Positions 7,235 to 16,669 of a stretch of 19,039 bases of DNA are shown here, piece by piece. A program made the position numbers and the translations under genes. A model generated the notes under the pieces. It had not been told where the DNA came from. It saw only the letters and a list, made by a program, of their open reading frames with translations, and did no database searches. The stretch is from Anaerolineae bacterium (GTDB lineage Bacteria > Chloroflexota > Anaerolineae > B4-G1 > SLSP01): the NCBI GenBank assembly GCA_016927095.1, contig JAFGNI010000056.1, positions 1 through 19,039 on the forward strand, in the 5' to 3' direction. Position 1 is the first letter of the stretch. Each line of letters starts with the position of its first letter.

Positions 7235-9296
7235 GAAAAGCCCCATTGTCGTAGGTATGGCCGGCAATCCCAATGTGGGCAAGAGTGTCATTTTCAATGC
7301 CCTCACTGGCGGCAGGCAACACGTCGGCAATTGGCCAGGTAAGACGATCGAGCGCGCCGAGGGCGTCTTTTACCACGGTGATCAGGAGATTCGCTTGGTG
7401 GATCTGCCCGGTACCTACAGCCTGGCTGCCCAATCACCTGAGGAGGTCGTTGCCCGAGACTACATCGTGTCCGATGAACCTGCGGTAGTGGTGAACGTTG
7501 TCGATGCCACAAGGCTAGAACGCAACTTGAATCTGACGCTTCAGATAGTAGAGCTAACCGCTAACGTCGTCGTCGCTCTGAACCTGATGGACGAGGTCCG
7601 GCGAGAAGGATGGGAGATCGACGTGGCGGGTCTCGAGGCGGCTCTGGGTGTGCCTGTGGTGCCTATGGTCGCGATTGAGGGGAAAGGCCTTCCCGAACTG
7701 ACAGAAGCGATCATAGCCGTGGCGGATCGATCTCGGCAGACGCGTCCGATTTCCGTTAACTACGGTCTGTCTATTGAGGGCTATGTTCGAGAATTGATCT
7801 CAGATCTGGAAGGCCTGGGTGTCGACGGACATGGGCACTGGATAGCGCTCAGGCTGCTGGAGGACGATCCGGAGATTGTTGCCGCATTCCAGCAGGGAGA
7901 TCTCACCGGTTGTTGCCTCAAAGAGGAGGTGTCACAGGTCTCACCAAGTGCCTTGCAGGCCGTACTACGAAGGGCTGCACGCATGCGAGAGGCATCACAT
8001 CCAGACGCCCATGTCGAGATTGTGCGTCGCCGCTACGAGTTGGCCCACGATGTGGTGTACCGGGTGATGCATCGCATACGACCTGCCGAGGAGAGCCTGA
8101 CCGAGCAGATCGATCAGATTGTCACACACAGGATCTGGTCGTGGCCCATTACCTTGGCGGTCTTCGTTGCTATTTTCTGGATTACCATCAAGGGCGGGGA
8201 GATCGGAGGCGCATGGCTGGGGACGGGCCTCTCCTGGCTCACAAGCACTGCCCGAGTTTGGTTGAGAAGCATTGAGGCTCCGTGGTGGGTGACCGGCGCC
8301 TTGGTAGATGGTTTTGTTGTCGGCGTCGGTACGGTGATCACCGTGATGCTGCCTCCTATGATGATTCTGTTCATTGGTTTCGCCCTGCTGGAGGACCTGG
8401 GCCTTTTGCCGCGAATCGCGTTCAACCTAGATCGCCCTATGCAAGCCTTGGGGTCCCAGGGTAAGCAGACCTTGACCTGGGGTATGGCATTTGGCTGCAA
8501 TGTCACGGGTGTCATGGCCTCACGCATCATTGAGAACGAGAAGGTCCGATTGACAGCTATTCTCACCAGCCCTCTGATCATTTGTAGTGGGGGTTACGGC
8601 GCGGGGACCGCGTTGGTGATCGCGCTCTTCGGCGACCGTGCACTGCCGGTCATGTTGAGCCTCGTTTTCCTCAGCCTTGGGGCCGCTTCCCTTGCAACGT
8701 GGACGCTGAATAAGACCATCTTTCGGGGCGAACCCGGTGGTTTTGTGCTGGAGATGCCGCCCTACCGGAGGCCAAAGTGGGGACAGGTCGTCTGGCGAGC
8801 GTTGGTAGATCGCGTGGTGCACACGATGTGGCGGGCGGTGCAATTTGCAGGTCCTGCCTCCCTCATCATCTGGATGCTGGGCAATTTCCCACCCGGCGCA
8901 CCGTTTGAGCAGACGCCCATTGGCTGGTTGGTGCGCATGCTTGCGCCGTTGGGTCGCCCCTTCGGTCTGAACGGCGAGATGCTGACCGCCTTACTCTTCA
9001 CGCTACCGGCCAAGGAGATCGTCGTGCCTGCGTTGGCGATGACCTATGGACTCCAGACCAGCCTTGTGGAATCCGAGGGCGTGTTGGCCATGCTGCCGCA
9101 GGTATGGACGCCATTGTCGTCGTATGCGTTCATGGTTTTCTTTATGCTCTATCTGCCCTGTTTAGTCACGGTGTGGGCGATATGGCGGGAGACCCGCAGC
9201 GCCAAATGGATGCTGATGGGGATTCTCGTACCCCTGTTGACAGCTAGCGCGATCACATTCCTGATCTATCAGGGTGGATACTGGCTGGGGTTCTGA
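7227..9296 (+). CDS. feoB: FeoB-family ferrous iron (metal) transporter
   Basis: This 689-residue protein has an N-terminal G domain and a C-terminal membrane permease. G1 is GNPNVGKS (13-20), the switch I region holds VGNWPGKTIE, G3 is DLPG (59-62) and G4 is NLMD (119-122), all typical of FeoB. A helical linker follows, then multiple hydrophobic segments from about residue 305. The permease keeps the FGCNV core (around 423) but reads GCNVTG instead of GCNVPA. The later conserved S-C-x-A-R-L-P-V-Y gate is replaced by PLIICSGGYGAG (449-460). GTG 7227 is chosen because GAGGAG lies seven bases ahead; the frame is open further upstream, but that part overlaps the regulator gene. FeoA is supplied as two domains of the preceding protein. 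Divergence at the gates leaves room for a metal other than Fe(II). Confidence 0.9.
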   Translation: MTEKSPIVVGMAGNPNVGKSVIFNALTGGRQHVGNWPGKTIERAEGVFYHGDQEIRLVDLPGTYSLAAQSPEEVVARDYIVSDEPAVVVNVVDATRLERNLNLTLQIVELTANVVVALNLMDEVRREGWEIDVAGLEAALGVPVVPMVAIEGKGLPELTEAIIAVADRSRQTRPISVNYGLSIEGYVRELISDLEGLGVDGHGHWIALRLLEDDPEIVAAFQQGDLTGCCLKEEVSQVSPSALQAVLRRAARMREASHPDAHVEIVRRRYELAHDVVYRVMHRIRPAEESLTEQIDQIVTHRIWSWPITLAVFVAIFWITIKGGEIGGAWLGTGLSWLTSTARVWLRSIEAPWWVTGALVDGFVVGVGTVITVMLPPMMILFIGFALLEDLGLLPRIAFNLDRPMQALGSQGKQTLTWGMAFGCNVTGVMASRIIENEKVRLTAILTSPLIICSGGYGAGTALVIALFGDRALPVMLSLVFLSLGAASLATWTLNKTIFRGEPGGFVLEMPPYRRPKWGQVVWRALVDRVVHTMWRAVQFAGPASLIIWMLGNFPPGAPFEQTPIGWLVRMLAPLGRPFGLNGEMLTALLFTLPAKEIVVPALAMTYGLQTSLVESEGVLAMLPQVWTPLSSYAFMVFFMLYLPCLVTVWAIWRETRSAKWMLMGILVPLLTASAITFLIYQGGYWLGF

Positions 9297-9314
9297 TTGG
9301 GAGGGAGGCTACGG

Positions 9315-10058
9315 ATGTTTGACAATGCTCTGGGAGCTGTGATATTGACTAGCTTTCTTGCGTGTCTGGTCACGACGATCGGCATCTACGTCATCAGCCA
9401 ACACGAAAGATGGGGAAGGGAGCACGCCGCTTACTTCATGAGCTTCGCGGCGGGTGTGCTGATCGCTGTATCGTTTATGCACATCATTCCCAAGTCGTTT
9501 GAGATGCGTGACTCAGCGCCTGTTGCCCTGTTGGGGGGGTTCCTCGGCATCTACCTGCTCAACCGTTTTGTGAGGCTGTATGTCTGCCATGACTATCAAG
9601 GTGCCGAAAACTGCGACTACGCCGTGGGCATCATCCCGATGCTGGGCATTGGCTTTCATTCTTTTGTCGATGGTGTGATCTACTCCGTGACTTTCAACGT
9701 CAGCATCTTCACGGGGGTGTTGGCGGCTGTGGGGATGGTGCTTCACGAATTCCCCGAAGGGATTGTGACCTTCGTGCTCCTAGAGCGCGCTGGCTTCGGT
9801 CGCAAGCGATCAGCCCTCTATGCGTTCCTGGCGGCTGCGCTCTCAACCCCGTTGGGCACGGTGGTCTCCTTTCCGTTCATAGAGAACATCGACCGTTCGA
9901 TGCTCGGCGGCATGCTCGCCGGCTCCGCCGGTGCCCTGGTCTACGTGGGGGCTTCGCATCTGTTGCCGGCGGTGGAGACCGAGAACCGGAAATACACGAT
10001 CTTCGCGTTAGTTGCGGGGGTTCTGGTGGCTCTCGGAATCCTAGCGTCAAAAAGCTGA
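9315..10058 (+). CDS. ZIP-family divalent metal transporter
   Basis: This 247-residue integral membrane protein carries both ZIP signature helices: HSFVDG (115-120) in TM4 and HEFPEG (144-149) in TM5, whose His, Asp and Glu residues form the binuclear metal centre in ZIP proteins. About seven to eight hydrophobic segments are visible. The loop after TM3 contains a Cys/His-bearing segment (CHDYQGAENC) rather than a long His-rich loop, which could be a metal-sensing site. The start at ATG 9315 follows GGGAGG (9303-9308) by six bases, 18 bases after the feoB stop, so it belongs to the same operon. ZIP proteins move zinc, iron or manganese into the cytoplasm; the company of FeoB and a DtxR-like protein favours iron or manganese. 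Direction and substrate are not proven. Confidence 0.9.
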   Translation: MFDNALGAVILTSFLACLVTTIGIYVISQHERWGREHAAYFMSFAAGVLIAVSFMHIIPKSFEMRDSAPVALLGGFLGIYLLNRFVRLYVCHDYQGAENCDYAVGIIPMLGIGFHSFVDGVIYSVTFNVSIFTGVLAAVGMVLHEFPEGIVTFVLLERAGFGRKRSALYAFLAAALSTPLGTVVSFPFIENIDRSMLGGMLAGSAGALVYVGASHLLPAVETENRKYTIFALVAGVLVALGILASKS

Positions 10059-10329
10059 GCTGGCTGAGTCACTGGCGCACACTACCGGGCATCCGCCTCT
10101 CGGGCAGTCGCACTTGAGCACCCAGGCATCTTCTGGGAAGCGCGACTAAGCCCTGACATCCAGGGATCCGCGCAGACGCACAATTCCGTATGCCAGGTGG
10201 GCTGCGTAGGTTCCCGGAAGAGCCCCGTATCTGCTCCGACATTGCCTTCGCGGTCGCTCGTGCTGGACTGTCGTTAAGGAGACGTGGAATTCTCTGTGCC
10301 ACATGCGCCCTCGTGAAAGGAGGAGCTGG
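10059..10329 (+). other. Non-coding gap between the metal-uptake operon and the telA-like gene
   Basis: This 271-base gap contains no frame with family-like content and no convincing sigma-70 promoter or T-tailed terminator. The only structure seen is a short CCCAG...CTGGG hairpin near 10120-10136. The strong AAAGGAGGAG ribosome-binding site for the next gene lies at its right end (10316-10325). The gap is the longest apart from the pheS leader and separates two functionally unrelated gene groups, so a promoter for telA is expected here but was not recognised. Confidence 0.5.
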
Positions 10330-11213
10330 ATGGTTGACAGGTCCACATCCCCAGAGCGTCTTCAGCCGCCCGAGCCGGTCGAGGTTGTCAAGGCTAAGGA
10401 CGTCGACGAGATGCTGCCCCTGAGTTCAAAACCCGACACGCAAACGTTGGCTCAGATAGATGCCCGGGCTGTCCTCAATAGCCTGCGCCACGGGCAGGAC
10501 GCGCTCCGCAAGGATGTTGCTGCGATCGAGCAGGAAAAGGTGAACCTGTGGGAGATCATGCGCGAGCTCCAGAAGGTGATCCACGCTTGCCGTCAACTCG
10601 ACACCGCGCTGGGATTCCGCCTTGCCAAAATCGGGGTTGAGGATGCCGAGAAGGGACGGATCGTCAACGAAGAGGTGCTCTTTTACGTTCGCCAGAAGGA
10701 ACAGGACCTCCTCACGCAGCTCGCCGTCAGTGTCCAGGGATATCTCGCCCTCGATGTGATCCGCAAGAATAACCTGGAGCTGATCAAGGGGTGGAGCGCG
10801 CCACCACGACGACCATCTCCGCTCTGCGGACCGCTGTGATTGTCGCGCAGGCGCTCTCCAGCCAGAAGTTAGTGCTCGACCAGATCTCGGCGCTCGATAC
10901 GACCACCGGGGATCTCATCGTGTCCACGTCGTCGATGCTCCAGCAGCAATCCGGTGAGATCCACGAGCAGGCGACCTCAGCCACCGTCGATATGGCGCAG
11001 CTCCAGACGGCCTTCCAGAACGTCTTCCAGACGCTGGATATGATCAGCGACTACAAGGTCGCGGCCCTCGAGCGGATGACGCACACGATCGGCGCGCTGT
11101 CAGGTGAGGTTGAGCGGGCGGCTGCCTATCTCGATCGCGTCCGCACTGAGCAGGCGATTGAGAGCACCGATGACCTGCTCTTGCTGGAGGGTGAAGGTCT
11201 GCTGGACGGGTAA
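10330..11213 (+). pseudogene. TelA-family toxic anion (tellurite) resistance protein, interrupted by a frameshift
   Basis: Two adjacent frames together encode one TelA-like protein. The first (10330 onward) contains LGFRLAKIGVEDAEKGR, then EEVLFYVRQKEQDLLTQLAV and DVIRKNNLELIKG. The second, entered at 10791, continues as VERATTTTISALRTAVIVAQAL, QKLVLDQISALDTTT and DMAQLQTAFQNVFQTLD. In intact TelA proteins these blocks are contiguous. The join lies at a run of four G (10788-10791): one extra G would restore the frame and give about 294 residues. Without it the first frame ends at 10839 after a short nonsense tail. Bacillus relatives are longer (about 360-390 residues), so the N-terminus is also short. 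ATG 10330 follows AAAGGAGGAG. A sequencing or assembly error is as likely as a true mutation. TelA proteins are coiled-coil-rich, and their biochemical role is unclear. Confidence 0.85.
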
Positions 11214-11230
11214 CAGGTGGGGTAACGGAG

Positions 11231-12628
11231 ATGCAGCGCACGTCACCGAGGCCGTCTGTGGAGGCCCAGGCACTGTCGGCGCTCTATCGTCAGGCAGATG
11301 GTCCCCGGTGGCTGCGCGCCGAAGGCTGGCCCGGTGAGGGCGATCCCTGTTCATGGTATGGTGTGACCTGTGAGTCGGGTCGGGTCGTCGAACTGAGCTT
11401 GCCCCGCAATCGTCTGGCCGGCACACTTCCCTCGGATATCGGCCTGTTGGCCCATCTGCGCTACCTTGATCTTGCCGACAATCGTCTGGCGGGGCGGATC
11501 CCTGCGGCGCTCGGCAATCTGCGTCACCTCGTCACGCTTGATCTCTCGGACAACGCGTTGCACGGTCCGCTGCCGGCGCGGTTGCGCCTGTTGCGCCATC
11601 TGCGCGTTCTCGATCTGCACGGCAATGCCCTCAGGGGCGCGATCCCATCCAGCTTGCGCGACCTGCGTGCGCTGGAGAAACTCGATCTGTCCCGCAATCG
11701 CTTCACCGGTGACGTGCCACCTGAGCTAGGGCGTCTTATGCGGTTGGTCTCCCTCTCCCTGGAGGACAATCCCCTCAGTGGACCGCTGCCCCTGACTTTG
11801 GTCCAGCTCAAGGCGTTGGCGCGTTTTTCTTTCAACGGGACCAACCTCGTCGAGCCGCCTGACGTCGCATTTCAGATATGGCTTGCAGGCATCGACGACC
11901 TGTCTCACACCGGAGCCCGGCAAGCTGAGGTCATCGCGCCGGGCCGCATTGGACTTGCTGCCTTAGCCGGCCTTTCGACCCTAGACGCTACGGCTGCCAC
12001 GGCCTGGCTGGTGCTCCTGCCGCTCCTGGGCCCGCTTGCCGGCCCTATCGTGGGCGTGCTCTCGACGCTCGGTGGGACCGCGGGGGCCGGCCTGGTTGCG
12101 CGCAAGGTCTATGAGCTGTCGCGAGGACTGACCGCCCGCGGAGTGCCTCCCGACGGTCGCGCCGCGGGCGATGCTGCATCTGGGGATGGGCCCGGCGCAG
12201 TCGCACTCCGTGCCGAGCTGGCTGAAGAGCTCCGAAAGCTGGTGTGGGCGGCCCGCCCCGACCTGCCGGCGGACGTTGCTATGCGCCTGAACGCGATTGA
12301 GGAGATCTTGCTTAGCATCCTGCCGCGCCTCAAGCGCCCGGCGAGCGGTGAGCGGGATGCCTATCTCGTCCGCCAGACCATCCGAGACTACCTGCCCGAG
12401 GCGCTGGCGTTCTATCGCGCCCTGCCGACTGACTTTGACTTTGCGGTCAGTTCTCCCATCCGCGGCGACGAGACCGCTCACGATGAGCTGCTGCAACAGC
12501 TCGACCTGTTGCTGCGTGTGCTACGGGAGATCGACGCCCGGCTTGACCAGGCCGACGCCGACCGGCTCCTGATTCACGGTCGCTTCCTCAGAGAGAAATT
12601 CGAGGCGGGTGACGACACCCAGCCGTGA
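11231..12628 (+). CDS. Plant-type LRR protein with hydrophobic hairpin and C-terminal XpaC-like domain
   Basis: This 465-residue protein has an unusual layout. Residues 12-47 resemble the plant LRR cap (ALSALY, two tryptophans, then DPCSWYGVTC). Residues 52-195 are six regular 24-residue plant-specific repeats of the form LxxLdLsxNxLxGxiPxxL, with a degenerate seventh at 196-219. A glycine-rich hydrophobic stretch (about 239-290) could form a membrane hairpin. Residues 300-325 are a Gly/Ala/Asp linker. The C-terminal part (326-460) is helical, and TIRDYLPEALAFYRALP resembles the I-x-x-Y-L-P-x-x-L-x-x-Y core of XpaC-family proteins, common neighbours of TelA in Bacillus. No signal peptide is visible, so the LRRs are probably cytoplasmic. 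It starts 17 bases after telA, preceded by AGGTGGGG about 10 bases upstream. The XpaC similarity is inference from motif recall. Confidence 0.75.
   Translation: MQRTSPRPSVEAQALSALYRQADGPRWLRAEGWPGEGDPCSWYGVTCESGRVVELSLPRNRLAGTLPSDIGLLAHLRYLDLADNRLAGRIPAALGNLRHLVTLDLSDNALHGPLPARLRLLRHLRVLDLHGNALRGAIPSSLRDLRALEKLDLSRNRFTGDVPPELGRLMRLVSLSLEDNPLSGPLPLTLVQLKALARFSFNGTNLVEPPDVAFQIWLAGIDDLSHTGARQAEVIAPGRIGLAALAGLSTLDATAATAWLVLLPLLGPLAGPIVGVLSTLGGTAGAGLVARKVYELSRGLTARGVPPDGRAAGDAASGDGPGAVALRAELAEELRKLVWAARPDLPADVAMRLNAIEEILLSILPRLKRPASGERDAYLVRQTIRDYLPEALAFYRALPTDFDFAVSSPIRGDETAHDELLQQLDLLLRVLREIDARLDQADADRLLIHGRFLREKFEAGDDTQP
11384..11815 (+). repeat. Six in-register 72-bp coding repeats (LRR units)
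   Basis: These six units of exactly 24 codons lie inside the LRR gene. Each places leucines at fixed positions with an invariant N in the DN/RN/GN/HGN turn and a G-x-x-P step characteristic of the plant-specific LRR class. The DNA copies are diverged, so this is an old protein repeat rather than recent tandem duplication. Confidence 0.85.
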
Positions 12629-12637
12629 CCCTTTCCC

Positions 12638-14383
12638 TTAGGGATACCGGAAGATCCGGGCGCGGACCCAGCAGGCCTGGTTGTCTGTGCCGTCGTCGCC
12701 CGCCTCGACCTGCAAGATGACGTTCGCCGTCTCACCTGCGTAGGAGGTAAGATCGGCCCGCAGGATCTCGATGCCCTGACGGTAGCTATGGCGTTCTGAT
12801 GCGATCCACTTGCCGCCAGACTCACTCAGGATCAGCATGACCCGATAGGTGACGTCGGCCTCAGTCGCGCCCTCGAGGAGACTGACCGCCGCTTCGAAGT
12901 GATCGCCGGGCTCGATCACGTAATCGGGATCACCGAGATCCTCGTACTCGCCACGCACGATGCCGCCGGCAACCTGGCGCGGATGCGTCTCAAGGCAGAG
13001 TCCCTGGATTGCGCTTCCTGTCTCCAGCGTGCCCCCGGTGAGGCGGGCGTAGGCTTGATCTCCATCCGGGCTACCGGGCCAGGGGATATCCGCAGGGGGT
13101 GGCCCACCAATCCAGTTCGCCATCCCGGCGTTGGCCACAAAATCGAAGACGACCTCGGGGGCGACCACGGTTGCAGATTCCTCTAGAAGGTTGTTGTCCT
13201 CCTCGGACTCCACCACGATGTCGGTGGTGTCCACCTCGACGGTGGTCACCAGGTCAGCATAGGCAGCGCTGTAGGCCACGGCGGTACAGCTTAGTTCCCG
13301 GGTGTCCCCAGCTTCCAGCCCCGTATCGATCTTCCATTGACAGGCAGGCCTTGACGCCGTCTTGAGTCCGCGCCAGGCTACGACGAAGACGCCGCTGTCG
13401 GCATCGCCCTGATTCTCGATCTCGATGGTCGCGGTGACAGGCAGATGGGCGACCGGCGTCGTGGGCACGAAGGTGACGGAGAGCGGCACCAAGTCGGGCC
13501 GACCATCGTCGCAGGTGACGCCGACGGTGGTCTGGAGGCTCGCGATCTCGTCGTCGTCGGCGTCCAGGGCCGTCAGGGTGATCACCGCCAGACCGGACGG
13601 CGGGTCGGTCCAGGTGTAGGTGGTCGTGTTGGCGCTCAAGTTGACGTCCAGGTCAGGGCCGCTCAACCGGTAGGCGCTCTCCCCCCTGCCGTCCACCCAG
13701 CTCACGATGACCGACTCGCAGTCCTCCAAGACGACACCAAACAAGCTCCCCGGCGCGCTAGTACCTTCCTCAGTGGGAGCGGGGGAAGGTGTCTCGTTGG
13801 CTTCCCCGGGCACAACGATCTGCACATAGAAGACGCCGCCATAGCGGCGTCCATCTGGCGTCTCGAGTTGCCAGTTGCTGCGATACGTCCCGGGCTCGTC
13901 TGGCGCTGTCATCTCGACGGTCAGCTCGATTTCTTGGTCAGGTTCTGTGCTAGGCACAGCGATGGCGCCTTCCTCGCTGAGATCGTCACCAGAGAGGTAG
14001 GCAAAGGTGGTGCCCAGCATCCAGGGGCAGGTGCCGCTGTTGCGGATGCGCCACGTTTTCTCGAAGCTCTCTCCGGCGGGGACCACTGTGTCGTCGGGGA
14101 TGGTCACGTCAGCAACGTATGCGGCGCGATAGGTGCAGTCCTCACCCTCGATATCCTCTCCCGGTGTTGGGGTCGGCGTCGGGAGGATAATGGTTTCCTC
14201 TTCTTCCTCAGCCCTCGCCGTCGCGGTCGACGTCGCAAAGGGAAGCGCTGTGTTAGTGGCCTCCGGTGTTGGCGAGGTCCCCTCTGCCGGCCCTCTCAAG
14301 AGCGCGGGGAAGTTGCACGCAAGCGCCACCATCACCAACAGCAACGCGCATGCCCACCGGCAATGCCTAGTTCGTTGCCTCAT
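12638..14383 (-). CDS. Secreted lipoprotein with NBR1-type Ig-like and CARDB-like domains
   Basis: This 581-residue protein begins with a basic stretch and a hydrophobic helix ending in VALAC, giving a likely lipid-modified Cys23. The -3 residue is Ala rather than the preferred Leu, so lipidation is probable rather than certain. A Thr/Pro/Glu-rich linker with a PTPTPTP run (to about 80) leads to an NBR1-type Ig-like domain (83-191: TWRIRNSGTCPW, GTYRSNWQLETPDG). A second beta domain follows (212-291), then a CARDB-like domain (295-408: NQGDADSGVFVVAWRG, VDTTDIVVESEEDNN) and an unassigned beta-rich C-terminal domain with two cysteines (412-581). It probably acts at the outer face of the cell in adhesion or protein-protein contact. 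ATG 14383 follows an AGGAGGCAGGAG site. The gene converges on the LRR gene with 9 bases between stops and diverges from tgt. Confidence 0.82.
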   Translation of the reverse strand: MRQRTRHCRWACALLLVMVALACNFPALLRGPAEGTSPTPEATNTALPFATSTATARAEEEEETIILPTPTPTPGEDIEGEDCTYRAAYVADVTIPDDTVVPAGESFEKTWRIRNSGTCPWMLGTTFAYLSGDDLSEEGAIAVPSTEPDQEIELTVEMTAPDEPGTYRSNWQLETPDGRRYGGVFYVQIVVPGEANETPSPAPTEEGTSAPGSLFGVVLEDCESVIVSWVDGRGESAYRLSGPDLDVNLSANTTTYTWTDPPSGLAVITLTALDADDDEIASLQTTVGVTCDDGRPDLVPLSVTFVPTTPVAHLPVTATIEIENQGDADSGVFVVAWRGLKTASRPACQWKIDTGLEAGDTRELSCTAVAYSAAYADLVTTVEVDTTDIVVESEEDNNLLEESATVVAPEVVFDFVANAGMANWIGGPPPADIPWPGSPDGDQAYARLTGGTLETGSAIQGLCLETHPRQVAGGIVRGEYEDLGDPDYVIEPGDHFEAAVSLLEGATEADVTYRVMLILSESGGKWIASERHSYRQGIEILRADLTSYAGETANVILQVEAGDDGTDNQACWVRARIFRYP

Positions 14384-14421
14384 AGCTCCTGCCTCCTGGC
14401 GGTCCGCCGCCGTCGACATAA

Positions 14422-15621
<1,200 letters not shown>

Positions 15622-15629
15622 TCTCGGGG

Positions 15630-15659
15630 CGCGCTGCACTTGACCTTCGGGTGCGCGCG
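15630..15659 (+). promoter_or_regulatory. GC-rich hairpin between tgt and map
   Basis: CGCGC-T-GCAC (15630-15639) can pair with GTGCGCGCG (15651-15659), giving nine base pairs with one bulged T and an 11-base loop. No T run follows, so it is not a standard terminator. Its loop and 3' arm coincide with the -35 box and spacer of the map promoter, so it could be an operator-like or attenuating structure, or just the 3' end structure of the tgt transcript. Confidence 0.35.
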
Positions 15660-15668
15660 GTCTAGACT
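15640..15668 (+). promoter_or_regulatory. Sigma-70-type promoter of map
   Basis: TTGACC (15640-15645) and TAGACT (15663-15668) are separated by exactly 17 bases. Transcription should begin around 15675, about 20 bases before the TTG start codon of map. This implies map is expressed independently of tgt. Confidence 0.55.
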
Positions 15669-15695
15669 TCTGAGAAACAGAGAGGTAGGTAACCC

Positions 15696-16568
15696 TTGCG
15701 ACAATTATCACGTAACGATCCGTGCTGGTGTGGGAGCGGTAAGAAGTATAAGCACTGTCACTTAAAACTCGACCTCGCCGAAGCCCGCGCCAAACGGCAC
15801 CTGACGGCCCGGCAGCGTCGCGAAGTGATCATCAAGACGGAGGCGCAGATCGCGGGCATTCGCAAGGCCTCTCATCTGACCCGTGACATCCTGGATGAGA
15901 TCACGCCCAAGATCCAGCCTGGGATCACGACCGAGCAGATTAACACCTGGGTGCATGGTCTGACGGTGGCGGCGGGGGCTACGCCGGCACCCCTCAACTA
16001 CCGTGGTTACCCCAAGAGCGTCTGCACCTCCATCAACGAGGTCGTCTGCCACGGTATCCCGACCCCGGAGCGGACGTTGCAGGATGGTGACATCATCAAC
16101 ATCGACGTGACCTCGATTCTCGACGGCTACTATGGCGACTCAAGCCGGATGTTCCTGATCGGCGACGTCTCCGATGAAGCGCGAAGGCTGGTTGAGGTGA
16201 CGCGTGAATGCCTCTATCTCGGCATCGATCAGGTGAAGCCCGGCGCGACGTTGGGGGATATCGGCTATGCGATCCAATCGCACGCTGAGGCCCACGGATA
16301 CTCGGTCGTGCGGGCGTTTGTCGGCCATGGCACGGGCATACGCTTCCACGAACCACCCGACGTCTACCACTACGGCGAGCCCGGTACGGGCTTGGCGCTC
16401 CAGAAGAACATGGTCTTCACGATTGAACCGATGATCAACACCGGTGGTTATGAGGTCACCGTCCTGGAAGACGGCTGGACGGCTATTACCTCGGACCATT
16501 CCCTCTCGGCGCAGTGGGAGCACACGATTCGTGTCACGGATGATGGGGTGGAGATTCTCACTGCGTAG
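15696..16568 (+). CDS. map: Type I methionine aminopeptidase with N-terminal SEC-C zinc motif
   Basis: This 290-residue enzyme removes the initiator methionine. An N-terminal SEC-C motif (DPCWCGSGKKYKHCH: Cys10, Cys12, Cys21, His22) probably binds zinc and may dock it to the ribosome or SecA-related partners. The catalytic domain shows His119 (CHGIP), the metal ligands Asp137 (NIDVT), Asp148 (YYGDSS), His211 (GHGTG), Glu244 (TIEPM) and Glu275 (QWEHT), and the normal pita-bread spacing. The start is TTG 15696: no ATG or GTG gives the SEC-C region, and AGAGAGGT lies upstream. The family with this N-terminal extension is known in other bacteria. A promoter at 15640-15668 drives it. Confidence 0.95.
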   Translation: MRQLSRNDPCWCGSGKKYKHCHLKLDLAEARAKRHLTARQRREVIIKTEAQIAGIRKASHLTRDILDEITPKIQPGITTEQINTWVHGLTVAAGATPAPLNYRGYPKSVCTSINEVVCHGIPTPERTLQDGDIINIDVTSILDGYYGDSSRMFLIGDVSDEARRLVEVTRECLYLGIDQVKPGATLGDIGYAIQSHAEAHGYSVVRAFVGHGTGIRFHEPPDVYHYGEPGTGLALQKNMVFTIEPMINTGGYEVTVLEDGWTAITSDHSLSAQWEHTIRVTDDGVEILTA

Positions 16569-16606
16569 AAGGGCTATTGGGCTCGGCGGAGACGAGCTAG
16601 GTCGAA

Positions 16607-16634
16607 AGTCACGAGTCACGATTCACCATTCATT
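16607..16634 (+). repeat. Degenerate heptamer tandem repeat, four units
   Basis: AGTCACG-AGTCACG-ATTCACC-ATTCATT form four head-to-tail 7-base units, the first two identical. They lie in the 201-base gap between map and the SufT-like gene, whose base composition is more AT-rich than the flanking genes. Confidence 0.5.
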
Positions 16635-16669
16635 GGTCGGCGACCGCGCCTTGTGATCTGAGATCTGTT

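Noticed and set aside
10190..10423. Possible N-terminal extension or small gene before telA
   Set aside because: The 77-codon frame is Arg/Ser/Cys-rich without motif, and the strong ribosome-binding site points to ATG 10330 in a different frame.
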